A stretch of DNA of 64,000 bases from Phoebastria nigripes (lineage: Eukaryota; Chordata; Aves; Procellariiformes; Diomedeidae). Location of the stretch: positions 2,419,673 to 2,483,672 of the forward strand of contig JAYKAV010003143.1 in NCBI GenBank assembly GCA_035582835.1. Reading direction: 5' to 3'. Within the stretch, counting starts at the first letter, position 1. Every line of letters starts with the position of its first letter. Positions 35,631-49,097 of the stretch are shown in pieces. Position numbers and translations under genes: made by a program. The notes under the pieces are model-generated. The model made no database searches, was not told the DNA's origin, and worked only from the letters and a program-made list of their open reading frames with translations.

Positions 35631-38600
35631 GCATTACCCAACAAATTAAGCAAGAAATACTAAAAGAGCAATAGGAAAACAACCACTTCCATGATGAGCA
35701 GATGCAGAATGTTTTGTGAGCAAGGCATCTGAAGAGCAACAAAGCCTCTTCTCTTCACTTAGACTGAGCAACCAGATGAAGAAGAAATACCTTCCTGATC
35801 TGCTGATTCTGATCAGATTCTTTGCCAATTAATATTGGTAAAACAAACTAATTAATTTTATTCTAAAACAGAGTTATTGAGAATGAAGTCCAGATTACTG
35901 AGAATATTCTCCATTAAGAGTAAAATGTAAAACTTTTGTTTACAAGTGCTAGCTTATAATTGAGAGTATAACATTACAAGTCNTGCTTGTGCTTTTCTAT
36001 GTACCAAGAAGCAACAGGACCTTGTAGAAATAACTGCACAGTCAAGTACACTTGCAGTAGGATCTAACAAAAGTATAATGATGCCTCATTTCATACCAAG
36101 GACTCCTAAAGCACGAGGTACTGCATCACTGCATCCAGTACTAAATCACAGTCATCTCTAGGGTGGAACCTAAGCTGATACAATTATTTTGCACAGGTAG
36201 TATAAATTAACACTTTCCAGTGAAACAAGTCACCTTCCAAAATATCACTCCAGGTGAGCCCATCTGGGGCCCACATCACCAAACTTCACACTGTCACCTT
36301 TCGTCACAGACCTCCCTCTCAAAGGTGCCAAAAAATCAGCCCACAACTCATGAAAAAGGGATGGCGGGACAAAGAGAGCTCAGGCCTTCACACAAGCTGG
36401 CACCACCTGCGTAACCGCCAGCCAGTTCAGTTCACAGGAGATGCACAACCCCCCTCTCGGCATGGTTCATGCAGTGCTAATACCAGCAGCGCATCTCCCG
36501 AGGGGAGCCAGAGAGGTGCCATCCCTGCCCCGGGGGCAACGGCTCCTCCAGCACCAGGCTGCAGCCGCAGTCCAGGCAAGGACATCAGCTTCTGCCAGGG
36601 AGCCGCTGGGCACCTTCCACTGCCCGCCCTCTGATTTGTGCTGTGCTTTAAAGAAAAGTCTTGAAGTTTTTCCCTTCCTGACAGATGCACACATAGCATC
36701 GAGCGCGTACCAAAACCAAACCGCACCCAGCCACAGGCACCGCCGCGCAAAAGCCTCTAGCAATAACCTCCCGACAATGTCATCAGGTGAAGCAGGCACT
36801 CGGCGCCCTGAATAAACAGAGCGGGATGAGGGAGTGAATTACTGACATTTCCGGGTGTGAAGAGAGACCTCCGGAGCCTCAGCTCCTTTCCAGGTCAGAC
36901 TGGCTGCCGCCACGAACGCTGATGGGGAAAGGGAGAGCAATGATGCTCTCCTTACGGTGAGTGAGGGCCAGGGAGACAGACAGAGAGAAGAAAAAACATA
37001 TTTCTAATACCTCACAGACTTCTGGGTTAGAGAAACCTGTTAGCCCAGCCTTTCCTTTTTTTTTTTTTCTTTCTTCTTTTGTTGTTGTTATTTTATCAAC
37101 AGGATTAAGATTCTTATCTCGGTAAGCTATTTTCTTAAAGTTGAAAATCGACATTAGTTATGGAACCTGGGGAGCAGACATGGACTGAAAAACTTGTTGT
37201 TGTTTGGACGCCCTGGCTGATGTACCCACCGGGACTACAGCGCACGCATGCTCTCCTCTGGCTGGTGAGGCGGGCAATCTCCTATGCGGGCAATTATCAG
37301 TTCTGATCAAGTCATTTAGAAAAACTAATGAATGAACAAAAGATCCTATTCCACCCAAATCCAATTTCTGTACTCAAAATGCAGGTTTCATAGGGCAGAA
37401 AGACTGAAATGGAGGAAAAATGAAACAGTTTATGGTCCTCAGGAAAAAACCACAACCTACCGTGTAATTTATTTTAATAGCACTTTCCGATGAAGACCAT
37501 GGTATTCAAAGGCTCTCCAGTGTTCCTGGGAACCTTTTGACTTCAAACTGCACAGCCCTGATTTCTCTACCTCTAAGCATTAGCATGAAGGTGGAGAGGA
37601 ACAATCCCAGGAAAATGATTGCAGTTCTCAGATGAAGAGATACGTCTCCCTACTCCTGGAGCCAGACTTGCACTATAACTCACTCAGCAGACACAAAAGT
37701 TTCTTCAAGCTACGGAGGATTAAATGGAGATAATTTCATCTTTTCAGTGTCCCCTCTTCTCCCTATTTCATTTGTAGTGTGTCTCAGTCTGCTCCTTACC
37801 CTGGGGACTCGAGAAAGCAGCTGGCACAGACTGTGGCTAGGCAGGCCGGGCACATCAGCTCACTGGGGCTCTCTCCTTGCTCACAAGACATTGTTTAGCA
37901 GGAATCTTTGGCAAGCTGAAGGTCCTCACAGAACCAATTATAACCTCTCAACCTTCAAGAGAGATGTAACTCAGTGTTGCCAAACTCAAATGCACAAAAT
38001 ATCACAAAATGCTTTCAATATATTGATCTACTGAAGTGTTCAGATGTTATTAATAAACAGCCTGTCATTTTCAAATTCATTTTAAAGGTGGGGGCGGAAG
38101 GAGCCCTGTAAAAATGCTGAACATGTGCTATTTTCTACTTTTTTCCCTGTAATATAGAACAGTATTCCTTAGCTGTATCCTTTACTATTATTGTTACGAA
38201 GCCTGTGTTCTTTCATCAGCTATTTGGGAGCATCTATGCTTCAACAGTTATTTACAAAATTCAACTATTACAGCTAAATCTCTCTGCTCATTTCAATAGG
38301 TGTCACCTTCTAAAGTCTGTTGCTAAGTCTAGAAGAAAGAAGTGTGAAAATGCAGGCTACTTCATCCTTTCAAGAGTTTTTTCCACTACGTGCAGCAGCG
38401 CTTAGGAAATGCATTGTATTGAACAGAGAACAAGCAAGCACGACGCAGCTGTCACACTCTACAGGGCTTGTCACAGGCAAAAAGTCTGTCCATGTGCTTA
38501 ACTAACTCCTTGAATTGCAGTTTCGACTGAGTACTTACCTTAAATTCAGATTCTGTTTACACTACCCTAATTGTTACGGCCTGAATATGATCTTCCTGGG

Positions 38601-38886
38601 ACTACACAGGTATGGTTTCATTAACGAGGGAGAAATATTTACAGTCTCACAGCCGGGACCTAAGAAGTAAGAGATGGATGGGAACAGTCTTGCCCTGCTG
38701 CCACGCACCCTTCCTGTCAAAGCACTTGGGACACCAGCTTCCAGACCACTCGGCTTTCTTTTTGATTACAACGTCTTCTGAGTGTCTGTGTAACAAGGGT
38801 ATGAGTGCATGTGCGAGGCTGCTAGGAGAGTTTTTAACTAATGGTCAGCATAGAAAGTGTATGCACGTCTTTGTATAATAATGACC
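35631..38886. other. Intronic, with one CpG-richer block
   Basis: Nothing recognised besides the CpG-rich block at 36400-36930 and a short T-rich tract with GTTGTTGTT near 37054-37090. Open frames on both strands of 36.2-36.8 kb overlap each other and owe their length to high GC. Confidence 0.5.
36400..36930. promoter_or_regulatory. CpG-rich block, possible regulatory island
   Basis: By eye about 25 CpG dinucleotides occur in about 530 bases, with clusters such as ATCGAGCGCGTACC and CACCGCCGCGCAAAAG. The surrounding DNA has almost none. This could be a small CpG island, for example an alternative or antisense promoter, or simply a GC-rich intron patch. No TATA box, initiator or coding exon was identified next to it. 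Confidence 0.3.
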
Positions 38887-38906
38887 TTTTTTTTTTTTTT
38901 TTTTTT
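38887..38906. repeat. Poly-T run (20) at gap edge
   Basis: Twenty T, then AAAA, then N. Confidence 0.85.
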
Positions 38907-38910
38907 AAAA

Positions 38911-39022
38911 NNNNNNNNNNNNNNNNNNNNNNNNNNNNNNNNNNNNNNNNNNNNNNNNNNNNNNNNNNNNNNNNNNNNNNNNNNNNNNNNNNNNNNNNNN
39001 NNNNNNNNNNNNNNNNNNNNNN
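38911..39022. other. Assembly gap, 112 N
   Basis: A run of N next to a homopolymer. The open frames that cross it are not meaningful. Confidence 0.98.
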
Positions 39023-39693
39023 TTCAATCTCCCGTACTCTTTCTCTGACCCAGTGAACCTCTTCTGTAACTTTACACCAGAGAACAGCCCTGCTCTGTGT
39101 TTCAATCTTATTAAATGCTTTTAAGATTTTAATCATTCATTCATTGGCTGCTAAGTGAATATTATATCCCTTTCCTGTAGGCAATCAGATACCGTAATGC
39201 TTTAATGTTAAAACTTGTTACTGCTGCATACAAAAAAGTAACAAATAGTTTCTTATTTAGTGCTGGACTGGTACCCAGAACACCACCTAACTAGCTGCAA
39301 ATATCCTGAAGGCACCTTTATTAATAGAGCTGATCCAACAATATTTGAAAACAAAATTGCAGAAGACAATGCTTATAATGAAAAAACAGGCGTAGTTGTA
39401 AAGCAATAACTAGCAGTTGTGACTTCGCATTTTTTATGGGCAAACGCTAAAACTGTATCAGTGCAGTCCAATGACATTTTTAACAGTCTTAGTGAAAAGC
39501 TGCACTACCATTGTTTTTTTTGTTTTGCAGTTCTCTTGGTAAATATACCATTTGGTAGTGTATATTGTGGCAATTACTCTAATACACAAGAGAGAAAAAA
39601 CAGTGTAGATGATACTCCTGATAAACACGCTGGTGCTCTGTACCTGCAAGGAGNAGCAAATTGGGAATTTAAGTAATTCTTGTATTCTTTCTT

Positions 39694-39772
39694 AGGCATC
39701 CGCTTTTTGGCAACTGCTAGAGACTGGAAATTGGACTAGATGAATCCTTAGTCTGGCTACTCTTACGCTCCC
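39694..39772 (+). mobile_element. Ancient sauropsid interspersed repeat fragment, family uncertain
   Basis: GGCATCCGCTTTTTGGCAAC, then TGCTAGAGACTGGAAATTGG, ACTAGATGAATCCTTAGTCTG and CTACTCTTACG follow the order of a repeat I recall from bird, turtle and crocodile DNA (agagacaggatactgggctagatgg, ttggtctga, cttatgttc). I do not know its family name with certainty; the match is from memory and about three quarters identical. Confidence 0.5.
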
Positions 39773-42700
39773 AAGATTTTAAAATAATCTGATAAATTGG
39801 TAGAGCAGTTGCGCACAACAGGCAGCGTGGTGGGTACCTCACCCGCTGCAGTGCCAGCTCAGGAAACGGCTGCTGCTGCTCCTCTCCCGACCAGACATTG
39901 CCACCACCACATCCCCCCAGCCCTCTGCTGTCATAACAAGCACTTGTGTGCACCACAACTGGGGAAAGGGAAATTAAGTTTATTTTTGCTAGGCTCTTTT
40001 TTTATCTGAATTCCTCACTACATATTTCCAGGAAGGCATACAAATGCACATGCACATACAGAGTAGGGGGCAGCAACAAACCACTAGCAAGCATGTAATC
40101 ATAACCTCAAGTATTAATGCATGCTCAGTTTCTTTTAAATGAATACCTACTTTAAAATACACAATTGCCATCAGCGTAAGATTGCATTTTAAGTCTTTGA
40201 AATAAAAAAATTTTCGTATTATGATTATTCAGTAAAGCTTTCCTTTATGAAAAAATGTCAAAATTATTTCTCTTTACTCAGGGTTAAAATGCTTGCTCTG
40301 AATTAAGTATAATTTCACACAGTAATCAAATAAGTAGCAGAAAATTCTTCTTTTTCAAACCTCTGGTTTTGTTTTCCTTTCCTGGATTTTTTCTAACTCC
40401 AAGGATCTGACCTCAAGCACAATAAAGTCAATGAAAATCTTTCTGCTATCTTCATCAGATTTTGGGTCATGACCAAAGCTGGCTTTCCCCCCGGCTCCCT
40501 CCATAACAGTTATAAGCAAAATAGACAGAATAACAACCTGTTGACAGGTAATACTAATTTACAGTCATATGAGAGGTAGAAGCATCACATACAGATATGC
40601 TGTAAACTGAGCTCTATACTATCTGCAACTTATATAACTTCATGTCTCAGGTTTCTTTACAATCATAACAACAACTTTTTTTCTTAAAGACAAGTTTTCC
40701 TCCAAATTATTATGTCCTTTAAATCACTGGGTATCTCCTACTCTGTCATCAAATAATAAAGAACACAATACGTGTATAAAAAGTCAGAAAGGAATCCTTT
40801 AATGCACTTTTACCAAGATGGTTCTGTCAGTTTTGCAGCTCAGATCATGCACTACAGGTTAATGAGACAAAGAGGCACATGACAATTTTTGAATTATGGT
40901 CTTTTAAAAAATATTGTTTTAAAAACCTTCCTGCTACACAAACACCTGAGTTAAAAGAAGGGAACATGGAGGGTGGTTGGGGGACAGGGAACAATTCTTG
41001 CCCTACCAGCAATTCCAGTGAAGGTTTTTCCTTCAACACACCCCCAAGCATGTTAATTCCCGCACCATCCAATATTCCAGGAAAACAAAATAATGCATTA
41101 GCTGATTTTAAATTCTGAATAAGTATATTTGTGCATGAAGTATTTCTTGGCTGTATTGCATACCCGCAAATACCATTTCTAAATGTCAGTGTGCACTATC
41201 GCATTATAAAGAAGGTATTGCTATTTATCATTTTATACTAAACAATCATATCCTTCATACCAGATGTACCTTTATTCTGGCGGTGGAGTCCCTTTATCTT
41301 TCAATAAGCTATTAAACCATTACAACCAGAAAGGCAACCATAACTTCTGGGGAAGCTGACAGTATCACTTACAAATAAAAACAAACACCACCAGGTTTCT
41401 TCCTTACACCTTTATATTATTTGATTTTTATGTGTGTGTATGTATGTATATACACATAGATACATAGTTCTGATACTTAGAAAGTTGTATATACATGGAA
41501 ATTATGCTTTATGGTCACTAAGATCACTCTATTTAACAAGAAAAGTTGGCAGGGAGGGAAAGGAAGAAAAGCTGGTATGAACCTCTGTTTTTGCTGGACT
41601 GATACATTACATGCCCATCCAACAACATGAATCAGTTCAGCTGCAGTGGAATCATTCCTCTGAGCTTCACACCAAGCACACGCTGATTTTTACATCAGTG
41701 AATGAGGGTATCGTTAACCCACCACACTAACCTAATAAAGGACGTTCTTTCAGTTGAGAAAGAAAGGTTAGCTGGTAAAGGTACCATTCAAAATCCCTTC
41801 TTTTATGCTGACTATTTAACATAAACAGGAAAGATGCAAATTAGGATAGAAACATGATGCTTCAAAGTCCTTAATTTATTGCAGTGTAATCTAGCCACTA
41901 CCTTGCAATCAGAAAGGACTTTTCATCATTACTACTGCTGGGAGCTAAAGTTGATAATAAATTCAATGTAAGACATTTTGGAGGTAACTGTCATCTTGAC
42001 AGTCTATCAGTAAGCTGTTATCAGAAAGCTGAAATACCTGTAAACTCAAATGTAAACAACTTAAATATCACTGAGAGTCACTAGGCTTTTATTTTTCACC
42101 AGTTCAGGAAGTTGCATCAATGTATTAATTTGCATTGATGATCAGAGCATCTTGAATGGGTTCACGTGCAATACAATAAAAAAAGCTATTGGAACTACAC
42201 TCTGAAAAACCCAAAGTCAAAAGGCCAGCAACATAGAACTAAATTTCACCTCTCAAGAAAAACAGAAAAAGAGACACTTTTGCAAGGCCAGGCACCGTAA
42301 AAATATTCTCATTTGCTTTCACTGAGAAAGTTTGAATAAACATTCTCAGCATAGTATTTGCCCTTCTGCAATCACTGACTGTAATATTTTGAACTTAAAC
42401 ATGCATATATAAATATATTTGGGTTAATCAGGAATCACATAAAATCAAAATGAAAATAAATTTGGCGAGATAACAAAATGGGAGTTCTTGCCAACAGCTA
42501 CACCTAGCCCACAACATATACCAGTGCAGACTTCCAGACAGATTTACTATTTATAACTGAAACTCACCTTGAAACAATGCAAGGTAAAGATGCAAACTTA
42601 ACCTGAAAAACACACAGATTTTTAATGAACCACACACTCAACTTCCTTCTCTTCAGCAAGCTGTTTTGCAGGACATCCTTTTGTGAAAATATGTACACCG

Positions 42701-44182
42701 AACAATTGCAACAAAAGGGGCTCTGAAGAATTGTGTGGCTTAATTTTTCTATATCTGTAATAGTCATATTGCCAAAGTAATGGGAAAGGTATGAGCAATT
42801 CTTTAAACAGTTGTGTTTTAATTCCGATGCCAAGTCTTTTGGTTATGAAGAATTTTTTTGACTGAGTTGAAAGTCTATCGCAAGTACACAGAAAGACCTA
42901 GGGCAAGAACAAAGGTGCAGGGCAGAAGCTAGTTTATTCAGGCTTGTCAAGTTAAATCTTGTAAAATATGTACACATTTAATTGTTTTCATCATTTATAT
43001 ATGTTTCAAGCATGGAGGGGGCCTCCTGAATCATTTAGGTAGAAGGCAAGCGCTGATTCTGGAAGTCCTGTTCGATCAGTGAAGAAGTCACTCATTTCTG
43101 GCACTATCTGAAGCTTTAAAAGATTTTTTTTTTTTTTTTTGTCACACTAAACACAGACAATTTGGAACCATTTAATTTATTTCAAGGAAAAATCTCTCAA
43201 CAGCAGCCTGACCTTTGCAAGCAACCCTAACAGTGGGTTAGACACATTATAAAGGATTAAACAAAGCAATAAAGTAATGGGGAATAAAATGAGGGGCAAT
43301 GAGCATGTGGGAGACACTGTAATTGAGAAAGCATTATAAAATGAGGTACCAATTGCAATAACTGCAGTAAAACAGTTAATGAAAGCACAGCACAAGTCTG
43401 GTTTCTCTCTCTTGTTGTCACTTATTTTTCTGAATGACTGGATTTGCTGCCTTTTTTCTTCTAAAAAAAATAATGAAAGATTACAAAAGGGACACCTGGA
43501 AAAACACGGATGTGGTCTTTTTAGCTCCAGCCTACCTCCCTGACCCCCCCACGCACACTCATCACTGCCCAGGCTCCTCCCCATCTTCTTTCTTTCCTCA
43601 AAAGCAGTTCCTCTCAGCCACAGGAATGCCAAGCCATTCTTTCAGGTAGCTCAGCCTCACCATTTCTCCTTTCACATGTCAGGATGTGCCATTCAACAGA
43701 GCTTTGTAGGTACATGTTGGGAGGGTTTTTTTCAGTATCGGTACCAGGAGTGCACACAAATAGTTTAAGAACAAAACAGGGAGCTCTCTGTACCAGCCTA
43801 CCAGGTCCCCAGAGACCATTTTATCGCTTTTACACAAAGATTTTTCTTTTATGCTTGCTTTTTATCATTGTTTTGACAAATGTTAACTACAAGAGATCCT
43901 GGGGAGAAAAAAGTTCCATATATTCATTCACCAGCAATACTATTTTAAACAGAAGAACAACAACCTCAGAGGAATCTTTCTTATACAGGTTAGTTGAGTT
44001 TTGGGTCGACCAATTTTAACACTGTAAAAGGTAGCTGGAAAAAATATACAGCACATGCAATATGTCCCTTCCATCAGTACCTGTGCTGATGAGAAGAGAA
44101 GCACGACAGCCCACATGGAGCTTTCTGGACTCTGAGGCATTAAGAGCGTTCATGAAAAACGCCGCCGCCTTCTAATATCCTA
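39773..44182. other. Intronic, nothing recognised
   Basis: AT-rich non-coding sequence. A 151-codon minus-strand frame at 43177-43632 and a roughly 60-codon minus-strand frame near 40350-40540 have no family resemblance. A T17 run lies at 43124-43140. Confidence 0.5.
43124..43140. repeat. Poly-T run (17)
   Basis: A homopolymer without neighbouring retrocopy hallmarks. Confidence 0.85.
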
Positions 44183-44270
44183 TAGTGAGGCCTTGGGCAA
44201 GTCTCCCATCAGCTTCCCTACACCTAAAAGGGAATAAGAGGACTTATTCTGCTTGGTAACCTGGCTTGCA
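44183..44270 (+). mobile_element. MIR-like CORE-SINE relic
   Basis: GTGAGGCCTTGGGCAAGTC, then CATCAGCTTCCCTACACC, TAAAAGGGAATAAGAGGAC, corresponds to the MIR sequence tgtgaccttgggcaagtcac, cctcagtttccctatctg, taaaatggggataat. The first 19 bases are the best conserved. The 5' tRNA-like part is not recognisable. Confidence 0.6.
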
Positions 44271-44665
44271 TTCTACAGCTAAAGCGGCAAGCATGTACAG
44301 AGTTCAGTGAGAGGAGTAGTAGCTAAGGATAAATAAGGCAGTATTACTACACACTTAGGATGCTACTGTAAAAACTGTAGTTTAAGAAGTTTGTTCCCAA
44401 GTATGTATTTCATTTTAGTTTCTCACAGTTGGAAGTAAATAGTCAGCAGAATAGCAGGACTGATACATCACCCCTTGGTTATACAAAATTCTATCCTTGA
44501 TGATTTGCTAGGCCAAATTGCATTCAAGAAGTAAGATACGTAATTGAAATCATCATTTATGTCCTCAAAATTGACTAAACCATTAACAAGGTGACTCTTG
44601 GAACAAATGCAAAATAAAAAAAATCTCTCTCAGAGTTTACAGTACTGGAAAATATTGATCAAATT

Positions 44666-44701
44666 TTTCCATGGTATAAAAGATTTCCATGGTATAAAGG
44701 A
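44666..44701. repeat. 18-bp tandem duplication
   Basis: TTTCCATGGTATAAAAGA is followed at once by TTTCCATGGTATAAAGGA, two copies with one difference. Confidence 0.9.
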
Positions 44702-46035
44702 TGTATTTTTTTACATAACCAAAAGTTCTGCAACATTCACATTGAATGCAGTTTACGTATGATGTCTCCTAGTCAGGGATGGAAAGGATGGCCTAACTGA
44801 GAATTATTCTGGGACAAAAGAAGCTTCTGTAGAATCCTCTGCTCTAACAAAAAACATTGCAGGTGTTTTGGTGAGGTCTGATTTGGTGATGTTTGTGAAA
44901 TAGCAATTAGGAAAGCGTCATAACTGCAGGATATTCTGAGAGATCAAATGTACACCAGGAATCATAACAACTCACTGAAGGTACTCCTGGGACAGGTGTT
45001 TGAAACAATACATTTTGTTTTCTTTTAAGAATACCGAGGAGAATTGAAGGTCTCTGAGCCTTTTCCCAAAAACGCAACTAACAAGATTATCAGCACACAA
45101 TGCAGTGCAATGGCAAAACAAGCACCAAAACAATCAGAAGAAGTGCTCTTCCCATCGTATCTGTTGCCTGCAAAGCAAACGCTAAGCAAGCTTTAAGCTT
45201 CTTCTGGAATAATCTGGAGTAGTGCTTCATGGCAGAGCCTTGGTCTCGTGTGTTCCTCAAAAAGCATTCCACAACAATCCTGAAGAATTAGATGGGTGAT
45301 TTCTCCCACAATGTTACCCAATAATAAATATATCACATGGCAAGCATCAACAGCAGTATCACTCCCATGTTAATTGCTTACCTTGCAAAGAAAATATGAA
45401 AAAAAGAAAACAGACACGTCTTCAACAAAAGAATACTAAAAGAGGATCCTTGTATCATGTCCCTCTTCCAAAATTCAAAATAGTTGCCAAAAATATAATC
45501 TGTATATCGTTAGTGGAAAAAATTTCCTGGGGGAAAGGTAGTGTGAATGTAGTTTCCGCTATCTACCACATGGAGTATTTAGGAAACAAACATTCTCTTC
45601 CCTATAATGGCAAAACAAGTTATGTGAGCAAGATGAAATGATTCACAGGTTTGGGCTTTATTCCAAAATACCTATATATTAAACCCAACCATCAGTTGGA
45701 TCACCACGTCTGTTTTCTAAAGAATATAATAGATGGAAATCTGCTTCTTAAACTGTTTTTCATATAACAGGAAACAGACAAAATAGCATCGCAACAGTAA
45801 CATTCACAGAGGCAAAAGAAAGTACTGATCTTGAAATCAGAGCTCTTTCTTGCTGAATGCTTTTTTCTTTAAGAAAAAATGAAAGTACACCACTTTCAGC
45901 AACAATGCAGAGCTCAGTTTGCATCCATATTATGCATTATATATATATTTTTTAAGGTATCTATAAATTAAAGAGAAAAACATTCCATTACAATGTGATA
46001 CACAAGGCTTTTATACAGTCATGTCACACCAGTCT

Positions 46036-46110
46036 AAACACACACACACAATATACACAGGCACCTATGTGCAGGAGCACACACACAAACACGTGCACAC
46101 ACATACAAAC
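46036..46110. repeat. CA-rich interrupted microsatellite
   Basis: Three short CA runs are separated by TATACACAGGCACC and similar words, ending in ACACATACAAACAA. Confidence 0.8.
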
Positions 46111-48016
46111 AAGGCTTAAAGTTTTAGAATGTTTTAAAATATGTTTTTAGAAAAAGTAGCTTCTGCCATTTATGATCGAGAAATATAAACCATTTCTGAA
46201 TGTTTCCCTCCTTCTCCATTATTTAAAATTAATTTCAGAAAAGTTAGAACTTCACATTCTTTAATATGTAACATTAAAAATAAAAATGTTTTTCCTCTGA
46301 AATTTTGTTATAATGGAATTAGGTGATCAAAATATGCATCTCACTGAAAAGCACAGGTTCACTTGCCTCAAAATAAAAACTGTTCAGTGGACAAAAAAAA
46401 TCAATGAACTTATCAGATACAATCTGGTAACTTCCTAGCCTCAACATTCAAGCTACCAACACTATTACCCTCTTGAATAAACACAGCTTTTGGAAAGGTT
46501 AAACCTGTGAGGTCCTCATCGGAAAGTCCCTGAGTAAATTATAACATGTGATGATGACATTCCTGTGTCTTTTGGAACCAGAGAGGGGAAGTAAGGGTAG
46601 GTCATTATAAGCCACTTGCCTTTACAACCGGCTGTAAAAGACAATGAGGACAGGAAGCTTCCCACCGAGATCAAGGTGCACAATCCCCAGCTAAAAATAA
46701 ACAAGCCCTGATAGTCACATCTGCTGGAAAAATATCATTGGAGCCTGAATTCCCAGGTGCCGAAGCAACGGGAAGAGAACGCCTCGGTACAGCAGGCTCC
46801 CGAAGGATCACAAAATAATAATTACAGGGATTGGCCAAATGATCACTGTTCACGTTAGCGCTATAGATAAAAATATCAGAGCATGCTAACTTGTTTTACC
46901 AGGAAAAAAAAAAAGAAATTAAATAAAAATCAGATCAAAAGAATTTAAATTTACTTTAAATTTATCCTTGCCATCCTTTAGCTCCCAGACACAAGTCCTG
47001 GAGTCACTCTGTAGCAAAACCTTCCTATCAAAAGTAACCAGAGCAGGAGAAAAACCATAAATTTCTACCCCTTCTCACCAGGTTCTCAACTCTTCCCACG
47101 ACTAAGTCTCCCAGAGTAAAGTAGACACTAGCAGTGTGGCTAGTGTTTCTGCCATGTACGACATACCCTGCTTTAGTTACCAGCACGTTTAGGACCACAG
47201 ACAGCATGCTGTGGGGCACTACGGCAGGCTGCGCTTTTCCTCTCTCAACAGATGGTGATCCCCTTCCTTGCTTAAGTTCACCTGTCCTTAGCTAGTTAAG
47301 CCACCAAATTAGCCAGCATTGATTTAATGAGTACACACGCCCCCCCTGCACAGCCTCCAACCTCTGCTGACACAGTCAAGGACATAGCTGAAGCGGGAGA
47401 GGTGCCCTTTTGCACGTGCTGCTGGAGCATGCCTGCATCCAGCACTTACAACCCACTTGCCAAAATTAAACTCCCCTGCCACTGGGGCAGAGCATCACTT
47501 CCACGGTCTGAAGCTCACACAAAGCAATACGAGCAGCCTGTGAGTGGCCTCCAGACCCACCGCAGAGCTTAACAATTATTTAAACTTAGCTTATGTGATG
47601 TTTTTCATCCGTAGATCTCAACAGTTTTTATGACAAATTTAATTTTTCATTTTATGCTTCTATTCCACAGATCAGTACCTTGCCCATTAGACATCACCGC
47701 CTCCCGCATATGCTACCTGCTCCCAGAGACTCCCAGACTGATCCCAATTGCTTTGGGGATCAACAGCCATATGTCTGTGCCAAGAGATATGTACTCTTTG
47801 CTGAGGGAACAGAGTTGCTATAGCTGCTGAGATCTCCTCCCATCAAACTAGCTATGTGCAAAGAACCAGGACCTGCGGGCAGGCCTGGCACAGCTGATCA
47901 CCAGTGGAAGAAAAGATGGATAACCTCATTTCTTAAGAACAGGGAAGTTCTCCTTGCTGGCACAGCCATGTTTTGGTTGAGCAATGGAGGAGGAGAGTTT
48001 TCTGCCTTAATTTCCA

Positions 48017-48027
48017 CCCCCCCCCCC
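48017..48027. repeat. C11 homopolymer
   Basis: Eleven C in a row, the longest C run I saw. Confidence 0.9.
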
Positions 48028-49097
48028 AGGGAGCAGAGATATTTCAGAAGCTAGGAGAAAAAAGGGAACTCTTAGGGAAGCAGCAATCCTGCAGTTTTCC
48101 AGCTACAGTGAGGTTGGTGGATAAGGGAGCAAAAAGTCCAGGGGACACCAGTCAAACACCACGGGTGGTCGCCAAGCTCTTAACGCGCTCCAGCTCCTCA
48201 CGCAGACAGAAGACACATGCCTGGTGGTTGGTTTTGTTTTGTTCGTTTGGGACTGTTGTTTGTTTTTCTTTAACTTTGTGAAAAAAGTCAACCTTAAATG
48301 CAGCTTTGAAAAAGGAAAAGGCAAAGTCTTACGCAAAAGGTGAGCTGCAGCCCCTCCCCTGCCAATCCTTGCTCTGAACTGGAGGACTATCCCTGAGGAC
48401 TGGCATGCCATTAGCAGGCTGGCTTCGGCAATGCGCCTGTGAACAATGTGACTACAACTTGAGTCATATAATTCTTTCCTATTCTGATTTTTTGGCAGCT
48501 CTTTCGGCACAGAAAAGCCTGGTGATAGACTATAGTCTAGAGACTACAGTGGGAATAACGGAAATTCAGAATGCTCCAAAAACTAATTCTGATGCCATTA
48601 ATGAATAAATTTATTGGACCTGAGGCAGTTTCATTTAATTCATAGAAACCCTAGAAAAGTTTTAAAAACAATGGATTGGAAACCATTTCTGGCTGTCAGT
48701 ACTAGGAAAAAACTATGCATAGGAACGTACCCTGAAACCTGATATAAAGATTACCCAAACAAAAACAAGACCTGGGACTAAAACACAGAATGAAACATAT
48801 TCCAGTTGTGGAAGGGCAGGAGGAGCATTGTGTTTCAGGCCCTTATAATGTTTAAATCACTTACATTTCATAGTATACTGCTTGAAGCCTTCTCCTCTAA
48901 AGAAGAGCTTTTCACACTCCCAGTAATCCTCCCCTGTATGCTCGGTGGTTCGCTATTTCTTCTATTTCTTCAAACGGCTTTTGAAAACCACTCTCCTTTT
49001 CAGTGCCACCCAAGAACAGCTACAATCAGTGTGGAAGAACTACTTCTACTGACTGGTGGTAACCATACACTCGCTATATAATAATAGAATTGCACAA

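Larger units (their letters stand above)
44271..49097. other. Intronic, simple repeats only
   Basis: Contains a small tandem duplication (44666-44701), a CA-rich stretch (46036-46110), a C11 run (48017-48027) and a T/G-rich stretch near 48228-48270, the complement of the A/C tract type. No coding signal was seen. GC-richer patches near 47330-47560 and 48110-48460 give chance frames. Confidence 0.5.

Noticed and set aside
40350..40540. Roughly 60-codon minus frame containing MEGAGGKASFGHDPKSDE
   Set aside because: No family resemblance; it ends in a low-complexity Lys/Glu stretch and lacks splice context. May overlap an old unnamed repeat.
43177..43632. 151-codon minus frame with a hydrophobic stretch
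   Set aside because: The hydrophobic segment is not followed or preceded by any known fold, and no splice sites in suitable phase were noted; treated as chance.
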